Shown: positions 23,738 through 37,238, counted from the first letter of the stretch. The stretch is DNA of 64,000 bases from Styela clava (GCF_964204865.1 NC_135252.1:4092001-4156000), one strand, 5' to 3'. Translations and numbers: made by a program. The notes: a model not told the origin generated them from the sequence alone.

Positions 23738-24341
23738 GGTTTTGCTATATCTTGAAGCAAAGGAACAAGCTTTGTGTGTTTTGGTATAATTTGTGAAGGA
23801 TTATATTATCATGAACAACTAAAAAGTCCGTTGAGTTAGGAATTTATCACTTGTTGCTTTTGAATTCATTTTGGAATACAAATATGTGAGTATTAAATGA
23901 ATGATTGTTTTGAGAATCCTCTTTGAATTCAGCACTTTCTGACTTTTCAGCTTTTGCACTTACTGACTTCTGGACTTGTAGTTACAGAGTTACTTGTAAG
24001 TTCGTACCGGTAGTCATTATGGATTTATGTTGGGGTAATGAGTATTAAATGCCATGCCTAATTTGACTTAGTAGTGTGGACTATGCACTACGGTACCTGA
24101 CTATAGTTCATTTTGGATATCCCAAATTGATCAATCAACAGCAAATCCACAATGTACAGACAGACAGATGTAGGCCATAATTTGCTCTATTCAATTTGAC
24201 ATATTTCATGATTTACCTGAAAATGCTGAAATGTGGTCTATATCATGTAGGTACAGAAATACCGGACCCTTGTAATCAGTTCTTGTAGCATAGATAATAT
24301 CATATTACAGTATTATCAGAGCAATGCCAATATGTTGGTTT

Positions 24342-24552
24342 CAGTGGTGGGATTCAATTTTTTTGTCAGCCGGTTCCATCACAAAAGTCATGTTTTTCAG
24401 CCGGTTCTGTTACAAAAAGTCATTGAGAGTAACCAGTAATGCTAACCGGTTCGCTGATCTCATAAAATTCCGTGAGACGATTCTATAGAACCGACTGAAT
24501 CCCACCAATGACATTAAACAACAGTTGTTTAATGTCATTGATCCCACCACTG
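24342..24552. mobile_element. hAT MITE with internal 35-bp palindrome
   Basis: The ends are CAGTGGTGGGATTCA and ATCCCACCACTG. The 8-bp target duplication GTTGGTTT is perfect on both sides. Near the right end (24506-24540) sits a perfect palindrome with 17-bp arms around one base (left arm CAATGACATTAAACAAC), flanked on both sides by ATCCCACCA. A shortened relative lies at 26315-26435. Confidence 0.95.
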
Positions 24553-25097
24553 GTTGGTTTCCATACTGTGAATGATTTCCAATCACAGACTGGATTATAG
24601 TCTGATATCGTTTTAAGAATAGGCTGTTTCATATATTATTGTATTACTATTTGTTACTCTCCAGAATACTTCTTACCGTCCATGCAACTAAATATGGCAG
24701 GTTAACATGATTTAATCGTAATAGAAAAAATATTACTTTCATCCGCACTGCATTTATTGACAATCAAACCCAGGATTGCTTTATATCAAGCCATAGAAGC
24801 TTGTGTTTCGTTTTCGATATCCTATTTTCACCTGATTTTCCTTGTTAAACAGAGTTTAAACTTAATATGCAGAATGGTATAATTCACTAGGGAATTTGCT
24901 GAGGTTTGGAAATCTTTACTCGAAAAGGAGCAGGATTTTTCGGAATATTTTTCCAAAGAAACCGGATTCGGGCGGATTCTGTTTTTAGCCTATCCGAACA
25001 CCACTAATCGTGCAGCTAAGGGCCGTTTCATTGCAACAGGAAAAATGTAGGAAGCGGGAAGGCAACGAAGAAGTGGTTTGTGATCACGTTGAGCACA

Positions 25098-25250
25098 GGT
25101 GTTCAAAATAAAGATATGATTGTGCTCGCGATCGCACCTCTGATTACCCAACGTGAGTACGAATCCCATGCAGGGTTAATAATGTGCGAGAGGACTCGCA
25201 GGGTGGTTCGCGTATCCGCTGGTCGGTTACGGTTAATATTGCGTTCAGTA
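25098..25250. repeat. SINE-like dispersed repeat, copy 3
   Basis: Has CGCACCTCTGATTACCC, a B-box-like GAGTACGAATCCC, TAATAATGTGCGAGAGGA and CTCGCAGGGTGGTTCGCG, then CCGCTGGTCGGTTACGG. It is truncated after that block. It preserves the tRNA-like 5' part better than copies 2 and 4. Confidence 0.65.
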
Positions 25251-25934
25251 AGGAACTCCCATTGTACTAGATTTATTTTATGGATAAAATTTAATAGAAA
25301 GATAGGAAATTAGCACCCCGACTACTAGTTGAACCAGCTTAGAAACAGAAGTTCGGTGAATCATGTGAAAACCGTTATACAATAGAATGGCTTTTGTCGG
25401 AGTTGGAGTCTATCCGTCCGTTTCTTTGACGTGCCAATCATTCAAGTTTTTTTTTCGGAATATGTATATACATTGGAGTTAAGCCATGTCAGTTCTATTC
25501 TTCACAGTAGCGCTTATAAAATTCTGATCTGTGACGAAGAATATAATCTTTTAACGTAATGATCGGCAAATATTCGAGATTTAACCACGCATTTCAAACA
25601 GGTCCAATCATCTTTACTGTCACCGAGATGTCTTGATGGAGGTGAAGAATAAGGAAACTTTCCAAATTGAGTTTCAATGATCTGGCATGACAAGTCAACG
25701 TTGGTTATTGGACTTGACCATCATTCGTATTTATTTCCGTCAATTCTTTCATTTCTGACATTTCGTGCTTCTTTTCCTGATCCGTGGATTTCTGCGCACC
25801 CTTCTCGTGAGATTTCTTGTCCCGCTCTTCAAAATTCATACTTATCTGGTGACATGAAAAGTAACAGAAGATTAATCATAAAATGAAATGTTGTTTTATT
25901 GTAATTATTATTATAAACACTCCAACTGCTAGTC

Positions 25935-28900
25935 CTAACGCAATGGCTTTGAGATCGACTGGAAGGCGCGATGATACAATAAGCAGAACACAAAGGGCGT
26001 GAAGAAAAAATTTAAGAACTCACAATTGAACACAAAATAAGTTCCAAAATAGTATTTACGCAGCAATTTAAGTTTAGAACAAATAAAGCAAGTTACCTTT
26101 ATTAGTCCTGACAAAATGGCTCCAAGAAATAATATACCGGCGCTTATGAACAGTGCTGTACTCGGCTTGCCTGTGGCATCAACAGCCAATCCTAAAAATT
26201 GAGAATACTGTTTTGTTCCGCGTGCTTGCATAGTCACATTTTTTCTGTAATTTTCCTATACAAGTTGTCTAATGATGATTGATTTTACGCCTGTAAATTA
26301 CTATAGCCTGGAAACAGTGGTGGGATTCAGTCGGTTCTATAGAACCGTCTCACGGAATTTTATGAGATCAGCGAACCGGTTAGCATTACTGGTTACTGTC
26401 AATGTTCTGTTTGTAACAGAACCGACTGAATAAATAAGACCCATCACAATTTAGAACAGTGATACCGTCACCGCTCGCGTAACGTTATATGTATATCTAT
26501 TGATATATATATATATATATATATATATACGAGACATTTTCAGATCAATTCAATAATTTATTACACTGTTATAAATTAAAAACGTAATTCACGTAATACT
26601 TTTTAATAAACCCAATATATGTTTAGTGTCGACTCATGAATGCAATCAATATTCTCTCACCAACTGCAGGTGGAGTTAGAAGTGTGCCGAACCCGTTCAA
26701 CAATGTAGAAATTCCAAGTGCTGGAGCATATAATTTTAGACCAACAATATCTGCAAGAATAACTACGGACATTCCAGAGAATCCACCCTGCCATTGATAA
26801 CAATGTTAACCATATGAGTTGAACACGTCCTCGGAAAGAATGAAAAATTGCACAATGGCAATAAAATTAGAATATAACTATATGACAGAGGATCGATGAA
26901 CTAACTCTGTCGCAGGGTGCTTCACGTAACCGCTTAGCCATTAAGCAACCTGAAGCAAGAACGGAGCAACTATTCCCATACCCGATACGGACTAGTAACC
27001 GGAGGCAGTGATTTGCCATAATATGTTTGAGCCGACTTTCATCTACCCCGGCATAAATATGAAAATATTATCCTATAAGCAAAATACATCCTATTTTCAC
27101 TCAATATCTTTCATTCAAATAAGTGGAATTTCAAATTTGTATAATCAATTTATTTAGGCATAAGCCGCATAACTTCCAAACCTCGAAAATTTTCTGGATA
27201 GTGTGATTCATCGCATACCTGGAACAATCCTGTTAGAGCTGTAATAGTTGCCAAACTTGCAAAAGTTTTCATAAATGGCAATATGGTTGCAAAGACAGAC
27301 ATTATGAACAAAACTCCAGAAAACAGCCAAATTCTGTTAATCCTAAAATTTAAAGTAGCTTTTATTGATATAGTTATTGCGAATCATATTCAAGCCATAA
27401 AAATCTTTTGAAAGTCGTTCTGAATATCCTGACTCAAATATTGCACGGAATTTATCACCAGATCAATGAGCAAAACGATTACCCGTTAAAAATATTTTTA
27501 AGTTAGAGCTCATTTCTTGATATATAAACGTGAATATAAAATTAGATTACAATTTTGATGATTGATAAAAGAAGGCAATAGGACGGAAAACGTATAAATA
27601 TTTAAGATTACACAAATAACAATACCATAGATTCATAAACACGCAGCAAATTTACTAATATTTCAGTGTTTGAAACTTTTGTAGGAATACTTGAATGAGG
27701 GGCGGTCTGTGCGTTAAAATAGCGTACATACTTCTCTAAATCTCCCAGAAATCCGAACATCAGTCTGGAACCGATCTCAATGAACGCACCAATAGACATC
27801 AATAAGGAAGCTTCAATTTTCGGTAAACCTACCTAGAAATTTAAACGAGCGTAACATTCAGCAGGGACATGGCATTTTATTTCTCCACCCACATTGTTTG
27901 AAAATGTGCAAAACCTCACGTTGCAATTAAATGTTAAATGTTGCAAAGTTAAAATGACCTTCGAATAAATGGTTCTTTGAGTAAGATCAGTCAAGCGAAG
28001 ACTATACTTAGCCGATTCCACTGTTCTTCCATGCCTTCATAAGCCAAATCATGAAAAAATATGTATATAATTATTTCGAATAGCATTACATTGTAGATAT
28101 ATATTTGAGAAACAGTTACCGAACAAAATCATTGAAAAAGTTATTTCTTACCTCTATAACAGCATACGGTACGATATACAATTGATTGCATAGAAATCCA
28201 GCTAAAAATACAACTTGCGATACGCAATATATAATATATGATCGGTTTCGCAAAAGTGGAGAATTTATGAATTTAGCCCAACATGTGTCTTCGTTTTTCT
28301 TATTTTTGTCAGGTTTTTCTTCGTTTACCTATATGTATATAATTAAATATGGTATAGGTTACACTGAAGTAATAGATATATATGTTCAATTACTCCCCTG
28401 CAAATAATGCAGTATTGACTTATTAAAACAACAATTCGGGACCACTGTTGGAGACGAATTCGGGTGCCAGTTCAAAACACAAACCAAAATCACATATTGA
28501 TGTGTCGTAATAGTAAAGCACGAGAGGAGTAGCATCCCTATAGATTGCAGACAGACAGATGTTATGTCTATGAAGGTGGAGGACATTCGGAATTTCTTCA
28601 GCTTTAATTAACTGATCTTCAGACAAGCATGGATTTGAAGCAGTGACGGGATTAAAACTTTTAAGAACGGGTTCTATTTTATATCGAACTCACTAACAAC
28701 AGGTTTCCTAATTTTAGAAAATGCACGTATGTCGTCACTGCGTAAGCTGCATCAATATCACAAGCTCCACGTTAATCTAATATAAATTTCGGAACGCCAA
28801 ATATAACGTTGATCTATAGCTGCGGTGCACGTTACCCCATTTGCTGCGACCTCTAACGTTTGAACCAGAGAACGAGGGTTCGCTGATTATCAGGCATTCA

Positions 28901-31900
28901 AAGAACGAGTAGGAAATACAATGTGTGCAATAAAGTATAGGGGAAAACCAGTGCACCCCTTAGATTTAGCGTCGGGACCAAGGCGGCGGCCGCACAGTTC
29001 GCAGTGATCTAAGGCCTGAACCGAGGTCTTGTGTAACCATAATTATGTGATTATATTTATGCGCCAATATTATATTGTCGCGACCAGAACATACCTCTGC
29101 TTCCTTGTCTTCCACTTTGTCAATCAACTGTGATAATTCAATTTCATCTTCTTCATATTTTTTCGGTATTTCATTGTCATCGTCAGATGTCCTTTGTTTA
29201 TCATTCTCTGGTGCTGATTTTTCAAATTCTGTATTTTTTTGGATTTCATCAACAGCGTCAGTACGTTCCAACAGTGTTTGAACTTCCTCTTTATCAGCTA
29301 CCTCAGCCCCCGGGGCTTTAGGTGGCGGCCTCATCAGGGCTCCGGCAACACAAATGTTTAAAAACACCGCACTAAATGCCAAAAAATAACCTCTTATAGT
29401 GTAAGCGTCAGTTATGACTTGGTTGAGAGGACAAACAGCCAGTGTTCCTACGGAAGCCCCTATAAAACACGAATGAAAACGTTAGGTGAAAACAAGGCAC
29501 ATTTTAATTCTTAAACTTTTAAAAAGCCTCCACACTGCCTACTGCACACACGATCAATCAAAAAATTGAGACAAGTGCTCACGGTGCACTTCAACCAGCT
29601 GTTTGTCGATAACAGGTTAGAAATATTGTCTGAACTAGATGGCTTTGAATAAAATATAGTAGCTGATTAAAATTTATTTCATTACATGAATTATTTGCTT
29701 TTGTTACTAAGAACAACAAAACTTACAAACCAAGAAATTTTAGCAAATTATTGAACATAACCAATGGTAATCATGCAGAAACGATGCCTCGCGGCTCGCG
29801 CGCATTCGTGGCGCCTTCAGTCTTACGAAACTCAATGAAATATATGATGTAACACACTCGTTTTATGAAATTATTTTGATTAGGTCTGATATGACGGCTG
29901 ATATAATGCCTGTACATCGGGCAAAACTTTTTTCTATAAAGCGGAACTACCGTAGCCTTTCGTTAAATAGCTCACGCAATGAGTATTACAAGAATATATT
30001 ACGCATGGATATTTTGCATTATACATGTTACACAATGCATCTAATTACAAGTTATGTTCGCCAATATATAATCTAAGGCCGGTCTTCAGAAAAACGTACC
30101 GTGAACCCAAGATATTTGATAGTGAATTTATGTGCAAACAACATTTAAATTAGAACGGTCAATTAGAATCAAGTAGGATTGTGCGAATTTTAGTAACTAT
30201 TATTCTGCGTTGTCAAGCACATTGCTCACAGTTAGACAGTTTCATTTGAGGTGGGGATGGTATATGGAAATGCTAAACTTAAAAAAATGTTCAGCCATCA
30301 ATTTTTTCGAATTTGACATTTTGGGCGGTCTTGGATATGGTTGGATAAGACTATAGGTGTTACAACTCCTCGGTTTGAAGCTATACGACATTCGGCTTCT
30401 TATTGGTATTGTTGAATGATATTTAGCACGGTACTTACCAACGCTGGCGATATTGATTGCTAACGATCTCCTTTTTGTAAAGTAATGGCCGATGATAACC
30501 GGTGTAGGCACAAAAGCAATTCCCATTCCAATACCTTGAATAACCGTAAACCAACAATGTGAATAAAAACTAGAGGTTAAATCGGGACTACAGCTCAAAC
30601 TACAGTATCTGGTTTGCACACATCCTGCTGCATTCGCGTGTTGTGTTGAACAAAATCTGACAACTTTATAAATGATGTCATCAAAATGTGTCATATGCGC
30701 TTCAGGAAATATCAGTATAAAAAATCGACGATAAATATATCAGCAATTTTTTATATTAAAAATATTAGTATAGGTTGAATTTGACAATGGCTATCGGCCA
30801 AAAATATAATGCACATACAAATATATATAGCGTCATTGAAATCTGACCATACGAACCTGTCAAAATCCCAGCAGTAAGATCAAGAACTAGTAAGGTAGGG
30901 GCAAATGAAGCAAGCAATGACCCTAAAGCTGCTATGGAGCCACCCAGAATAACAGTCCACCTGTGGCCAAGTTTGGAAATCAGGGGTGCTGCCAGAACTC
31001 CTGGATTGTAAAAAAATAAATGATGTCAGATAGTTCTCGGAATTGGAAACACGGAAAATTGTTTCTGAGGAATCTTCTAATGACTGATTCCAATAGAATA
31101 ATAGGTTTCTTTAAAAGGAAGTATACCTGCGAAGGAGAAGCCACCAGTTGCGATTGAGGAAACCCACGCAACATCAGAGAAATCAGCCTGAAACTCCTCA
31201 ACGATGTAAACAAATAACACGCTCTGGCATCTAAAACAAATATATACCTTCAGATTTATACTATTAAATCCGCATCATTCATATCGGTCGCCTTATTATA
31301 GACAGCTAGGGTGCATAGAATTCGCATAGTCTACCACAGGGGTGCTCAACTGGCGGACCGCGGTCCGAATCCGGACCTTTCGATCATTCAATATGGACCG
31401 TCTGCTTATTTATTATGGCAGCATGAGCCTCGTTTTATAGTTTTAGATATCATTTACATACACAACTACACAGTTTGTCGTACTGGTATCGATGTGCGAC
31501 ATTTGTATCCATATTTGTGAATTATTTATTGCTGTTGTATTTAATTTAATATTGGATTTGAATTTTCGTTTATTAAATGAAATGAATTTTCTGTAATGTC
31601 CGGACCCCAGTAAGTTTGAAGTATTCTAAATGGACCTTTGGTAAAAATAGTTGAGTAGCCCTGGTCTATCATACCAGCTGTACCATCTAAGAAACTGTAG
31701 CTATATTAGTTAAGTGTCCTATTTTAGGCGTGTTAATTATCCATCTAGTTTAGTTTCCAAATAAATAAAGCATCTGTTAAAAATCGTGTTATCCTAAACT
31801 ATTTGACTGAATTCGGTGCATTGAAAACAGCACCGCAAATATGAGATTTCACATCCAATATTATTATAACAAAAATAATCTATAATGGAAAGCGCACGTA

Positions 31901-33754
31901 TAACGCTAGTTTAGTGAATAATAAAATAAATCTCCAAAAAGTGTTACTTTTTTAGATCCGTTAGTCCGTATATCATCATAACGAAATTAAAAATAATTTA
32001 GATAAAAATACTAAATATTGTAAATGTGTGTGACTGGGAAACGAACTGTAGTTTACTATCGTGCTGACAGTGCCAACACCAATTACAGTAGAATGAATCG
32101 TCAAATTTTAACGATGATGATCATTTTCACATAGCAAACAGGATGTTATTAATTTGCATTCAAAACAAATTTTGCAACGCATATCATGAACGCCCCATTT
32201 AATAGTAATAAGCATAGGCTACAGAATATGAAAGCGATTGATAGCCAAACGAGATTTAAAACTCGGGATCCGGCCCGCGACGCTTCACTGAGTTATAGTA
32301 ACAAAACAGCAGTTTTGACGATTGTATTCTTTCCGTAACAAAATTTATTGTGAGACACGTGTAAACTGAATTATGTTATAATCTAACAAGTATGAAATTC
32401 ACAATTACTCGTTTAATTAGTCAATAATTTAATTATGATTAGACAAATGGCAACAAAACGCAAAAAATTGAAGCTAAGTGCAAAGGGTTCAATGACGCCG
32501 AAAATATTCAAATGGAATTTTATGAGATGCAATGAGGAAATAAATCTATATTCTATTCGAAAGATGTATCACTGCTTGATTTTTAGTATAAAAAGTATCA
32601 TTCGTTCCGTTTTCAACTTCGTAAAAATATGTCCGGCTCTCCAATGACTTGCAACCATTAATTTTGGCCCGCGAGCGACAGAAGGTTGTCGACCACTGGG
32701 TTAGACACTAAATGAAAATCAATGTGTTGCTAGAAAACTTCGCCTACATATATTCGTATTAAAAGATAGTCAAGTTGCTAAATGAACCTTTGTAGTAATA
32801 GCAAGAAGTACGTAATATTCAGAGTAATCAATCAAGCATCCAATTAAACACACAAAATACATGTTATGGAGTTTCGCGTAGTAATAGGTAAAGTGCACAA
32901 GCAATATACAAACAGCATCAAGTTTACCACAGTCTATGTACATACGCGATTCCTATTTTCTATTTGTGGTTTCAAAACTAAATGTTGGGGTACTCTTCAT
33001 AGGTTTCTTGGAAGTTTAACATTGTTCGCCAATTAGCTACTCAAAAAATTAACGAGTATTCCAACACTGAACAATGATGAATGCGAATATTGTTTCAAGC
33101 CTAATCCATTGATAGCCATGTGGGATTTTTACAAAGAAAAATTGAGGAAAAAACATAAAGAGCGTAACGGCCCGCCGCTTTGTCTACGTGGATAATTACG
33201 GAATATGAAGCCATTGACGGATTTGAATTGCCGTCATTCCCAGGAAACGATATTTTGACTTACTGTATTTTTTAAAGGCAGGAATCACTTTGCCGTGTCA
33301 ACCATGTCGCGAACAATTTATAATATACTGGAAGTTGCGCAAAAACCAATACAATTTATAAATTTCATTTAAAATAAAATTTATGAAAGCAAAAAACAAT
33401 CAAATTGAACTGAGCTGTTACTTATTGCCGATATATGCCCCATATTTCTATGCAATCATAGAACTAGCCTTGGTCTCGCCTGCAGCTCGGTATCATAATT
33501 ACGATAAAAATGTCGCGTAATTATCCCTGGTAGACTAATATTGATGTACCAATTCAGTATAACAGTCGAATCAATCAGCCCGGTGGCATCATTGCCGCAG
33601 GCGGCTCATGTACATTCCGCGGATGAGGTATGATACTACAATAGTGTACTGACCTTAAAGATCCAAATACAATCAAATACACTATTAATCCAGCAACAAC
33701 GACGACCCATCCCCAACCTCCATCGAGTTTGGCTTCTGGATCCTGTTTCGTCAT
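25935..33754 (-). CDS. Monocarboxylate-transporter-like protein (SLC16 family, MFS)
   Basis: Twelve-helix plasma-membrane carrier; SLC16 members move monocarboxylates, thyroid hormone or other small organics, and the substrate here cannot be read. Exons in coding order: 33654-33754, 31127-31230, 30857-31000, 30439-30534, 29095-29459, 28152-28328, 27732-27832, 27219-27342, 26661-26787, 26097-26191 and probably 25935-25958; phases agree, about 485 aa. Diagnostic motifs: DGGWGWVVVVAG at helix 1, and HYFTKRRSLAINIASVG at the helix 4-5 loop. Also seen are GILTGIGMGIAF, PYAVIE...GLPKIEASLLMSIG at helix 7 and TPPAVGLAVDATGK before the last helices. One long exon (29095-29459) holds an acidic, Lys/Glu-rich central loop of about 80 residues. 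The last exon (SISKPLR) is tentative. The introns carry several MITEs and a SINE-like copy. Confidence 0.9.
26315..26435. mobile_element. Truncated hAT MITE related to 24342-24552
   Basis: Starts CAGTGGTGGGATTCAGTCGG, then shares CGTCTCACGGAATTTTATGA and GCGAACCGGTTAGCATTACT with the MITE at 24342, but in opposite orientation. The right terminus is missing. It lies in a transporter intron. Confidence 0.75.
26502..26529. repeat. AT dinucleotide tract
   Basis: Uninterrupted AT repeat of about 14 units in a transporter intron. Confidence 0.9.
26890..27085. repeat. SINE-like dispersed repeat, copy 4
   Basis: Blocks CGCAGGGTGCTTCACGTAAC, then GGCAGTGATTTGCCATAATA, GACTTTCATCTACCCCGGCA and TAAATATG. 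It is the most diverged of the four copies. It lies in a transporter intron. Confidence 0.55.
31337..31663. mobile_element. hAT MITE in transporter intron
   Basis: The left end is CAGGGGTGCTCAACTGGCGG and the right end GTTGAGTAGCCCTG. The flanks GTCTACCA and GTCTATCA are an 8-bp duplication with one mismatch. The interior has GGACCGCGGTCC and TGGACC motifs. Confidence 0.9.
32264..32698. mobile_element. 5'-truncated non-autonomous hAT copy
   Basis: Its right end is GGCCCGCGAGCGACAGAAGG, then TTGTCGACCACTG. It shares with the element at 51835-52533 the blocks GCGACGCTTCACTG-like, GAGACACGTGTA and ACAAATGGCAACAAAACGCA. It includes a short piece of the N-terminal coding region seen there (MATKR). 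It lies in the first transporter intron. Confidence 0.75.
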
Positions 33755-35063
33755 GTCGTCAATGATAAGAAATGAGCCCCAATTTTAGACTACCACCGTA
33801 TGGTATACAATAATGAAACCTGCAATAAACATATATACAGTGTAAGTAACAAATAAAAACGATATAACGAAGAAAAAAAAAACTGAGTTGGGTTGCGCGA
33901 GACTAACTTCCTATCTTCTTTTTTGTTGTTGTAAACTGCTTGTCTGAGGAAGTCTGACTCTGGTCGGACGAAACGTTACAGAAATACATTTGTGTTAGTG
34001 TGCAGCTGGACTCTTTAATTGAATAGAATAACGAAGAAAATGCAGCGTTTTGACTTCGAGTCGATAGTTTGTATCCCGTGATAGGCATGTGATGTCGGTT
34101 TGCAACTGCATAATTTGCAAGAACTGCACTATGCTCACAAGTACGACATGTGTAGCTTTGCCCAAGAAACGAGGCCAGGTGAAAATTACGATATGCCATT
34201 ATCGGCAATATTCTCATGGTCGCTAATTTCACAAACAACCGAAAAGCTATCGTCTCTCATAAACCATTCCGGGCCTCCCTACTAAACCTTTTCGACGCAA
34301 CAAGCGTTGGAAAATCGCTCTCAAATGGTAACACCAAGTTGACTTTAAGCTCTGCTGCGTATTGTTACGGCCTCGTCATCCCCGATCACTGGGCACAGGA
34401 CAGACTGCGTTCGTGCAAGGCCGTCGATTATCGCAGTGTGTCTATGAGCGGCAATGCACAGTGTTTCGGAAAACTGTAACAAAAAAAGAGCAGACCAGAC
34501 TACCACGGATTGAACGATACCCGATCGAATTTGCCAACACAGGTACTTGGAGTGCGATTTCTAATTAAATTGCCTTTGCCCTAAATACTTTCCATTAACA
34601 CTACCGCAGGTAAAAGTGAAACTAAACGAAAACTATCCAAGAACTGCGGATGTTGTCTGTTAATCCATTTGTTGCGATTAGCAGAGCTTGACCAGAAACG
34701 ACCCAATATGGCCGGGTCAGGTAGGCGAAAGAGTATGAATAGAATAGATTTCCATTGGATCTCCTCATCGCGACTACATATATGAATAGCTTGCTCGAAA
34801 TGCTCTGGGGAAGTGGCAGTCAATGAATTTTTCCCAGAGCATCGATTTCCTTGTTTATTTCCGTAACAATGACCAACCAGAAAATCAACGATGACGTACA
34901 ATGCAGCCTCTCAGACACTGCGTTTGCTTAGAACGGGAGTCACCAAACATTTTTGACCAAGGCCAGGTATGACTCAAACTGTGTTGAAAACGGCCGGACA
35001 AATATTTTGTCAATGCAATTTAATAAATTCACAAATCCAATAAATTTATTCAATGATATAGGG
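33755..35063. other. Gene-free stretch upstream of the transporter
   Basis: No coding sequence that I trust. At about 33930-34010, text like GTCTGAGGAAGTCTGACTCT and GGTCGGACGAAACGTTACAG resembles the 3' ends of Penelope-like retroelements; this is a weak identification. A phrase near 34835 (AGCATCGATTTCCTTGTTTA) recurs at 38825. The transporter promoter should lie at the left end. Confidence 0.4.
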
Positions 35064-35896
35064 CAGGGTTGGCCAACCTGCTTTCGACTAAAATCTTCAA
35101 AACAGCTCGCGATCGACAGATCGGTAATAAGGTCATACACAAAAACGAATGAGTACTGAATATGCAGATAACTGCACATATACAAAAATTCCACCGCTGC
35201 CAAAAAGCTCGACTCTGTGGGCGCATTCTTAATGAAATCGCCACAAACTTTGTATTTTTTATGCTTCTTTTAATTTGGTATTTTGATTATGTAATTGTAC
35301 CCGGAGTAACTGCTTCATCATTTATTTAAGATTTATTCAAACCTTACAATTCAGATCTAAGACCTGCCTAATTTTAAGTCGTTGAAAATTCCTTATAAAA
35401 CCTTGACAAGTATTAATGTAACATCTAAACAGCGAAAAATGAATATTTTCAAACCATAATTAATGTTACATGGCTGATCAAACTTCAGTAGCCTTACAAT
35501 TTCTTCCAAGTCCGATTCTTCACTCGCATGGAATTAGAAAAAATAGGGCATTCTGATGCCACTGTTACCGTTGCGAATAAAATTTATCACACAAATCTTG
35601 GACTGAGACAATAATTTTGCGTACCGCAAAAGCTATTGCAGTATCGTTTGTCAGTCAAGACACAAGATAATCGGCAAGTTCATTCTTAAACTTTGGCAGT
35701 GATGGAACTTTCGTTTGTTACGTAATAATATACTCTATCGGACTTGCCAAGACTCAAATACTGTATGTATATTCTATTTTGCGCATGTACAGTACTGAAT
35801 CCATTCTTACTAAATTCGCTCAACATCAGACGCGATCGAGTACTCGAGACGTGGCTATCGACCGGCCGATCGCGATCGACATGTTGACCATCCCTG
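35064..35896. mobile_element. Non-autonomous hAT element with perfect target duplication
   Basis: 833 bp. The left end is CAGGGTTGGCCAACCTGC and the right end ACATGTTGACCATCCCTG. It is flanked on both sides by ATATAGGG. No coding sequence is recognised. Sequence like its right end (GCGATCGACCGCTCAATATG, then TTGACCACCCC) also occurs at about 11623-11650 near EIF3M. Confidence 0.93.
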
Positions 35897-36743
35897 ATAT
35901 AGGGCATAGGAAGGAAGGGACCATCTACCTTGTTAACAACGTCAGAAACGCAGAATAAAAATGAGAAAAATCATACACAAGTCTCTTCCGCACTCCACTC
36001 TTCATACTTAGTTCTCATGCTTACGCTTACTCATTGTCTAAACTAAATTATGGTTTGGCCCTAATACAGTATTCCTCAAAACTAGTAGCAACTATTGAAA
36101 CTGTGTCACAGTTTGACTGAAAACACCGCAAACCCTACCGTTAACAGAAACAGTTCGCGCTGAGATTGAGCGAGTCCGAGACATGAGGCCACGGTGGAAC
36201 GTGGATAATTGATATATCACAATAATAACGCAGAGAAGCGCGAATAATGATAAACATCGTCTCAGGTATCCACGGAAGCTTTGTACGGAAAACAAGAACG
36301 AGTCATCCATGTTTCTAACGCAAAATAAGCACGGAACTCAAAAATAAGCACTTTTCTTAGGAATAAGCATATCTTTACTTTATAAGACGCGGGTTAGAAA
36401 ATAAGCAAAAATCTTAGAAATGAGCACGATATGGTAACCCTGGGCCGCATTGGCCTATAATCTAAATGTCTGAAGTCTTGAATATTAAATTCTATATCGC
36501 AGAATCTAGATTCTAGATCAAAAACATCATAGCAAACAAATATACAAGATTTCTAGACAACTATTCTGAGGTTAGCTGTTAGCAAAACAATTGCTGTCAT
36601 GAATTACCGAGTGTAAGCAGTACAAAAGTTTGGATTGGAGTTTAGCTTTCAAAATTTATTCAATAAATGCTATTGAGCAGTACGTAAGAGATTACAGTAC
36701 TATTAGCGCAAAATGCACGTTCGTTCATTTTAGCACGAGGAAC

Positions 36744-37238
36744 CAGTGGCGTAGCATCCACCCCCGCGGTCGCGGGGAGGGGGGTGCACAGCGCAAAGGG
36801 GCCCAAGCGGTTATAATTTAGAAATTTAAGCCGCAAAACCAGTCTTCTCATGCACATCTTATAACGTTGATGTTAGTTCTGCTCAAATCGTTTTGTTACG
36901 TAACAATGTGAGGGAGTCGTTTTTCGGCGTCTTGTGGTTTGATCGCACCGGAAAAATTGCGAAGGCTGTCAGAATGATGTCGAAAACAAAACCTCTCAGT
37001 TGCGCACAGAAACGCAGAAAAAGCACAAGAAAAGGCACAAGATGAAGCACGTATGAAAAAAATTAAAGTAACCAGGATAAACGGCAAATTTTAGGTTACC
37101 ATTGCCTTTTAATAGCGACATGTAGTGCTTTTTGACGGAATAAAAAAAGCGTTGTTCTAGCTTATGTCCGAGAGTTTTTAGGGTCATTTCCACGAAATAT
37201 TTTTGCGGGGGGGGCACGAGAGTCTTGCTACGCCACTG
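36744..37238. mobile_element. 495-bp MITE with perfect target duplication
   Basis: The left end is CAGTGGCGTAGCATCCACCC followed by a CG-rich run; the right end is a G run, then CTTGCTACGCCACTG. It is flanked on both sides by CGAGGAAC (8 bp), fitting hAT. No transposase is seen. Confidence 0.93.

Larger units (their letters stand above)
23738..25934. other. Intergenic between hAT copy 1 and the transporter
   Basis: No gene is visible. It contains a hAT MITE at 24342-24552 and a SINE-like copy at 25098-25250. The rest is AT-rich unique sequence. Confidence 0.5.

Noticed and set aside
27840-28040. Possible extra transporter exon (HDLAYEGMEEQWNRLS)
   Set aside because: Joining 28152 directly to 27832 keeps phase and gives the expected SLC16 helix 7 text, so the extra exon is not needed.
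30540-30600. Longer version of transporter exon 4 (SSFYSHCWFTVIQ)
   Set aside because: The reading is open, but its acceptor gives the wrong phase; starting at 30534 restores GILTGIGMGIAF.
34100-34568. Overlapping open frames in the gene-free stretch
   Set aside because: Two frames open at once, no motif and no splice context; probably repeat debris.
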